Origin: Monosporascus cannonballus
Taxonomy: Eukaryota; Ascomycota; Sordariomycetes; Xylariales
Length of the DNA stretch: 64,000 nucleotides
Direction: 5' to 3'
Assembly: GCA_004154925.1 (NCBI GenBank)
Contig: QJNS01000242.1
Coordinates: 1 to 64,000, forward strand
The translations under genes were made by a program, and so were the position numbers. Under the pieces are notes generated by a model. That model was not told the DNA's origin and ran no database searches. It worked only from the letters and a program-made list of their open reading frames with translations. This document shows, one piece after another, positions 59,401-64,000 of this stretch (within the stretch, counting starts at the first letter, position 1; each line of letters starts with the position of its first letter).

Positions 59401-61853
59401 TAATTTAAGACCCGCTGTTATTTTAAAAATATCTTAATTCCGTTTTAATAATGGTGAAATTAATGGGAAAAGTTAAACGCTATATACGAATACTTAAACG
59501 GTATTCGAAAAAGACTATTAAAGAATTTGGTATATAATTATAGAAATATAAATTTCGAATTAAATTCTTATAATATTATCTAAATATCGCAAATTCAAAA
59601 ACATTATTTAAAAACCGAAACGATTACACGTAATTATTATACGGTTAATTAGATTCTCGAATAGCTTTAAGAAAAAAAATATTATGTTAAATTTTATAAA
59701 ATCTATTACCTAAATTCTGAAAAATTAAAGCGAGTATAGAAAAATATAGATTTAAACTTAAAAAAATATTTAAGGTTTTAAATTTGCAGCAAGTTACTTA
59801 ATCCTTATAATACTTAAACTTAAAATAGTAAATAAGAAATCGATTAAAATGAAAATATTGTTTATTAAAGTATAATTAATTACAGGTAATTAAATAATAA
59901 TATTATTAAAAAGGACACGTTTTCACCGTTAAAAACATGTTAAAAATATAAACAAAATAGAATAATTTACCGTATATAATCTTCGAAACGACTACAATCG
60001 TATTTGAAAAGTTAATTAAAAAAGAGAAAACCGTTTTTAAAATAATATACAGATATTACGAATATAAAGTTATATCTTCGGGATTTATTATTACTCCTGA
60101 AAGGCTTTCACGGTTAATTATAATTACTTTTAGTTTTTCATAAGATCACATTTATATAGTTCGAAAACATATTTATTTATTTCGAAATACTTGAAAAATA
60201 TAACGAAAAAATTACTTAATGATTTTAACCGTTAAAGAACACAAATATACGAATTGATTTAATAAAGAATATATAGCATATTTAAAGTAAAACTTCCTAG
60301 GATTTATATTTATTTTCGGCAAAATTTAACTTTAAATTTCTAAATTAAAAATAATTAAAAACTGGCTTCTTTTTAAAAAAACAAAAGTTATATATATCTG
60401 GTAAGTTTTAAAATTTACTGCGTACATAAATAATTTAATTAAAGGATATAGAAATATAATTAAATTATAAATAAAAGGTATTATTAAAAATACGTAAAGG
60501 AAAATTCGAACTTTAAAAACAAAATAGAATATTTAATAAATTAAAACAAAGTGATTAAAATACTAATATTAAAATTACTTAACAGGAATAAAAGAATATG
60601 TTTAAAAATCGACTCTTTAATTTACGTTTATAGTGTAATTTTTAAATAATAATTTAAAAATAAAACTACTTCTTAATAATTTATTACTCAAAAGAGGTAT
60701 AAGATATAAAACTTAAATATTCGAGTTATGATAAGAAATAATAAGTAATTATTAATACTTTTTTAAAAAATAAAAACTTTTTAATATTTATTCCTATCTT
60801 AAGAGTTTGATTCGATTTGTAAAAGAATAAAAACTAAATAAATAATACGAAATAAAAATAATTTTCATTTTTAAATTCAACTTAAATATATATTGTATTA
60901 AAAATTATTTAAATCTATGTTTTTAATTGTAAAAACAATTATAATTTTAAAGTCGTTTTAAACTTATAAACGTTATAACATAATTAATATAATATCTTTT
61001 AATTATATAAGATAATAAATATATTAACATTCCAATTATTAATATAATGTCGGAATTCTCATAATATGAAAAAACAAAAAGAAATTCAACAATTAAAAAA
61101 AACTCAAAATATAATTATTATATTATAGCAAATCTACATTGTTAAAAATTAACATATATAATTGGTTGAAAAGATTTACGAAAATCTATTATATAGTGAT
61201 TAATAACTTTTCGAAATTATTTAACGCTTATAAAAATATAAGTGTTTAAAAATACAGAAAATAATTAAATAAGTAATTAAAAATTGTAATATTTGGAATA
61301 AAATAAAAGTAACTTAATACAAACCGTATAATTTGCTATAATTTATACACATTCTTAATAAAATAGAAAATATCATAACTTAAGATCTTACTATTAACTT
61401 ATTTCTATTTAAAAATCCAATTACCGAAGTTAAATACGATAAAATATAGGTAATTATAGACAGACTTATTACTTATAAATGTTTATTAATTTGTTAAAAA
61501 ATTTGATTGCGAAGTAATTGCTTTATGTTTTTATTAAATATTATTTCGATAAATATAAAATGTCAAAAAAAGTTATTTCTAATAGAAATAAGTTATTTAG
61601 GTTTAGATTTACCGCTAACTCCTTTTCGAAATAAATTAGTATTGAATTTAAACTTTTAATAACATATTCTTCTTAAAACAACGGATAAATAAAACGATTA
61701 GACTAAATGTTAAAATATTATTTTCGAAATTATATTAATTATTACTAAAATAATTAACTAGAACTTTTACTTCTAGTGTGAATAATTTATAATATATTAA
61801 TGAAGAACAATATAAACGTATTTTTATATATAGCAGTATATGGATGCGATACG
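56434..61853 (+). mobile_element. Plus-strand Ty3/Gypsy relic, limits uncertain
   Basis: The integrase at its 3' end is readable (listed separately), so the preceding AT-rich DNA is probably its gag-pol. A possible gag zinc-knuckle relic (C-C-N-Y-G-K-K-D) lies near 58,120 on the plus strand. No left LTR was found, and the right end is cut by the next element at 61854. The left limit given is only the end of the first element. Confidence 0.6.
61280..61853 (+). pseudogene. Gypsy integrase relic
   Basis: With frame changes and RIP stops, the plus strand reads a fragment of the zinc finger (NCNI), KPYNLL, the catalytic-core start (VIIDRLITYKCL, first Asp kept), a relic of SDRDKLFRSRF (SNRNKLFRFRF, the core Asp now Asn), and a relic of the HPQTDGQTE..NQ region followed by LKYYFRNYINYY. 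It then reads LELLLLV and an AVYGCD segment like the ALYG end of the core. The reading stops abruptly at 61853, where the third element begins. Confidence 0.8.
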
Positions 61854-62278
61854 TATAACGGCGAAGATTTTAACTAACTATTAAACCTAAGTTATACGAG
61901 TTTATGTTGGCAGAAGTATTGTAAGAGTTTGAGCAATAAATATAGTAATTAGTTACGTTTGGTAATATTAAGGGAGTTTAGAATAACAAAATATTATATT
62001 ACAAGCTGCTTCTATTTAAATTATCGAAATAACCAACATATATATACTTTTTACGTTTTTTGTAGTTTTATAACAGCCGTCCGGAATTATATTTCTTAAT
62101 TAAATATATTTTCCTTAATTCTTTAAACGCTGGTCGAAATTGTATTACTTAATTAAGTATGTTTCTCTTAGTTTTATAAAACCCGTTTGAAGTTATATTA
62201 TATAATTTAACCTACGTAGACCTTATTTCGGTTGTAAAGCAACTATTTTCAAAACCCGCATTTAGTTCAATCGTAATA
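61854..62278 (-). repeat. LTR of the third element
   Basis: Starts TATAACGGCGAAG, shares the AACTATTAAACC block and about 200 bp with the other LTRs, then diverges, and ends GTAATA before CGACTTTT. It lacks the clear 35-bp tandem units of the first element, so it is a related but distinct subfamily. Confidence 0.65.
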
Positions 62279-63387
62279 CGACTTTTTTTTCAAAATTGTT
62301 TGTCCCGAAATTCCTTTCTTTAGTAAGACGTTATTTTATTATATGAAAGTATATTTTTAAAATCTATGAGTTACGTGATCGAAAAACCAGGTATTGATAT
62401 ATTTTATTATTAACTTATAATTCGAAAATATACCGCGTATATTTTATTCTTATTTAGGTAATAAATATATTATATCGAAAAATATATTTCGCTATAAAAA
62501 TTCTATTTTAATACAACATTATTATAATAATTTGAAAGGTTTTTTGTCGTTATTATAAGAAAATCAATTAAAGAATAAAATGTTTAAAGCGGGAAAACTT
62601 TCCGTATATTAATATTTGCGATATATTCGAAACAAGCTAAAGGTTATTTTATATTGTTTAATCAAGATTTTATTTCGTTTAAACCGTTTTCGAACGAAAT
62701 AAACTTTTTTCGCAAAAAAGTAATATACAACAATTAACGAAGTGCTTTAATTTTTAGATAAACTAGAAAACTAGAAAAATGTTAAACGTTTAGAAAAAAA
62801 AAGCGAAAAGGCTTAGAAGTTTAATTATTTATTAGCAAGCTTTGCTGGTTTTTTTTCAAGTTTCTTTTTTTAAAATTTCAACAGGGGTTCTTTTTGTTCG
62901 ATACTGTTATTAATAAAAACTTCTTAATAGGCGTTAAATATTTAATAGATTTTTTATAGATTTATAAATATTTTGGAAATCCAGGTAATATTTTTATTTA
63001 ATTCAGTATTGGGTAAATATTCTTTTTATCTCGAAATCTCTTTTTATTTTATATATAATTTCGTTTTTTGTTTTTATATTATTCCGTTTCGTTTAAACCT
63101 TGATATTAAGTATTATTAATTTCAATAAGAAAGGTTTTAAAATATTGGACAGCATTTATTTTTCAGTAGAAAGTTTAATTAGTAATTACCTTTTAGGATT
63201 TCCTTAATAAATATATATAAACCGATATATTTGAAATCAAATATTCTGTTAATACTTTTGTTAAATTATTCTTTAATGCGAAATAAATTCTTTTTTTAAG
63301 AACAATATTTTTTTAACTCTTTTGAAATATAATATATACTAATTTGGTTATTTACTATAAAGGGCTGCATACGCAGTAGCTAAGAAT

Positions 63388-63696
63388 ATGGGCCATAATA
63401 GGTCTATTGAGAAATCTAGGGAACAGCTAAGAAAATGCGTGGGAACGGCTAGTTATATATATAGGAGCTACGGGATTAACGTTACGCTAATCCCTTTACT
63501 AAGGCCTTTGGCCCGTAACATAACCCCCCCTTTAGATTTAATTCTTATTTTTTCCCGTTACGCGGCAAATGCTTATTCGCAGTACCTTTTTAGGGACTTT
63601 ATTTTAAGGCAGCGATATTCGCAAATCGTAATTCGAAAATTTTTCCGACGGGTATGGAAAAATTACGTTACCTATTTTACGCCCGTATATCTTTAG
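63388..63696 (+). CDS. 102-aa ORF in a less AT-rich island
   Basis: An intact ATG-started ORF within an island (about 63362-63710) that is visibly richer in G and C than its surroundings. The product is basic and aromatic-rich (many Arg, Tyr, Leu and Ile) with a hydrophobic stretch (NVTLIPLLRPLARNITPPL), with no recognisable domain. It may be a fragment of a mobile element that arrived after RIP, or sequence outside the repeated region. No terminal repeats were seen. Confidence 0.35.
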   Translation: MGHNRSIEKSREQLRKCVGTASYIYRSYGINVTLIPLLRPLARNITPPLDLILIFSRYAANAYSQYLFRDFILRQRYSQIVIRKFFRRVWKNYVTYFTPVYL

Positions 63697-64000
63697 CGCA
63701 TTACGCATTATAAGCTTTATATTTTGGCGTTATTTTTTTAAGTTTCTTTTTGTTAATATTTTTAATGTTTCGTAAATATCGAATTTATTTAAATGTTTTA
63801 GATTTTATCCAATGTTTTTATAATTACTTTTTATTATTTAAATAATAACAGAACTTTGAATATCCTTTTAATATTAATATATTAAATAATGGTTTTTTTA
63901 AAATAATTTTTTCGAAAATATCCCGTTTCGTTATACCTTAAATAATATTTTTCCGTTTATTAACGGTATTTATATTAATAATTAATGATTAATATATTAC

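Larger units (their letters stand above)
48715..64000. other. AT-rich, RIP-type repeat block
   Basis: From about 48715 the sequence changes abruptly from balanced to strongly AT-rich composition and stays so to the end. Almost no long ORF survives. Remaining C and G are often in CG dinucleotides, while TA is abundant, as expected when CpA is converted to TpA by repeat-induced point mutation. The block contains three Ty3/Gypsy elements (listed separately). 48715-49557 carries no recognisable feature. Confidence 0.9.
61854..64000 (-). mobile_element. Third Gypsy element, minus strand, runs off window
   Basis: It begins with a 425-bp LTR related to that of the first element. The sequence after the LTR (CGACTTTTTTTTC..) matches the start of the first element's interior. 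62900-63330 is similar to 50520-51000, so order and spacing agree with a minus-strand copy whose 3' end lies here. It is inserted into the integrase of the plus-strand relic. The rest lies beyond the window. It is interrupted by, or contains, the less mutated island at 63362-63710. Confidence 0.65.

Overview
This window looks like nuclear DNA of a filamentous ascomycete (Pezizomycotina, probably Sordariomycetes). The genes are split by short introns of about 50-175 bp with GT..AG ends and CTRAY-type branch points. The gene content (Bim1/X325-like protein, PTH11-like receptor, 'hoxa13'-labelled protein, Dal5-like transporter) is typical of that group. The last 15 kb is AT-rich repeat DNA with the pattern left by repeat-induced point mutation (RIP). 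I found no tRNA, rRNA or CRISPR features. Exon limits were worked out by hand from reading frames and splice signals; the joined lengths of all the main gene models except the P450 are exact multiples of three.

Layout. 1-3112: a poly-C edge and gene-poor DNA with one doubtful ORF. 3113-5273 (-): a cytochrome P450 whose first junction is out of frame by one base. 7283-9777 (-): arginyl-tRNA synthetase with a mitochondrial presequence, an apparent GC-AG intron and a 7-nt last exon. 10927-12902 (-) and 14431-15200 (+): a divergent pair, a ferric/cupric reductase and a Bim1/X325-like copper-binding GPI protein, sharing a 1.5-kb upstream region with five copper-regulator-like TTGCTC cores. 16486-20377 (-): a 1,248-residue protein joining a helical N-terminus, a degenerate kinase and a trypsin-like protease. 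22131-23566 (+): two Cys/His proteins with one and three copies of the same unit. 25036-25765 (+): a small single-pass membrane protein. 26213-31810 (-): a Doa10/MARCH6-type ER ubiquitin ligase. 35176-39092 (+): a 1,214-residue 'hoxa13'-labelled membrane protein. 40057-41944 (-): an anion/allantoate-type MFS transporter. 43173-43786 (-): a broken gene. 46158-47305 (+): a seven-helix PTH11/rhodopsin-domain protein.

At about 48715 the composition drops abruptly to AT-rich DNA that continues to the end. It holds a complete Ty3/Gypsy element (49558-56433, minus strand) with 387/388-bp LTRs and a perfect 5-bp target duplication, a plus-strand Gypsy relic with a readable integrase, and a third, minus-strand element whose LTR interrupts that integrase. 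One less mutated island near 63.4 kb keeps a 102-codon ORF.

Most genes are unrelated housekeeping or membrane functions. The two arrangements that suggest joint function are the reductase/Bim1-like pair (metal acquisition) and, within one polypeptide, the pseudokinase-protease fusion, which I regard as the best candidate for an undescribed signalling or defence protein.
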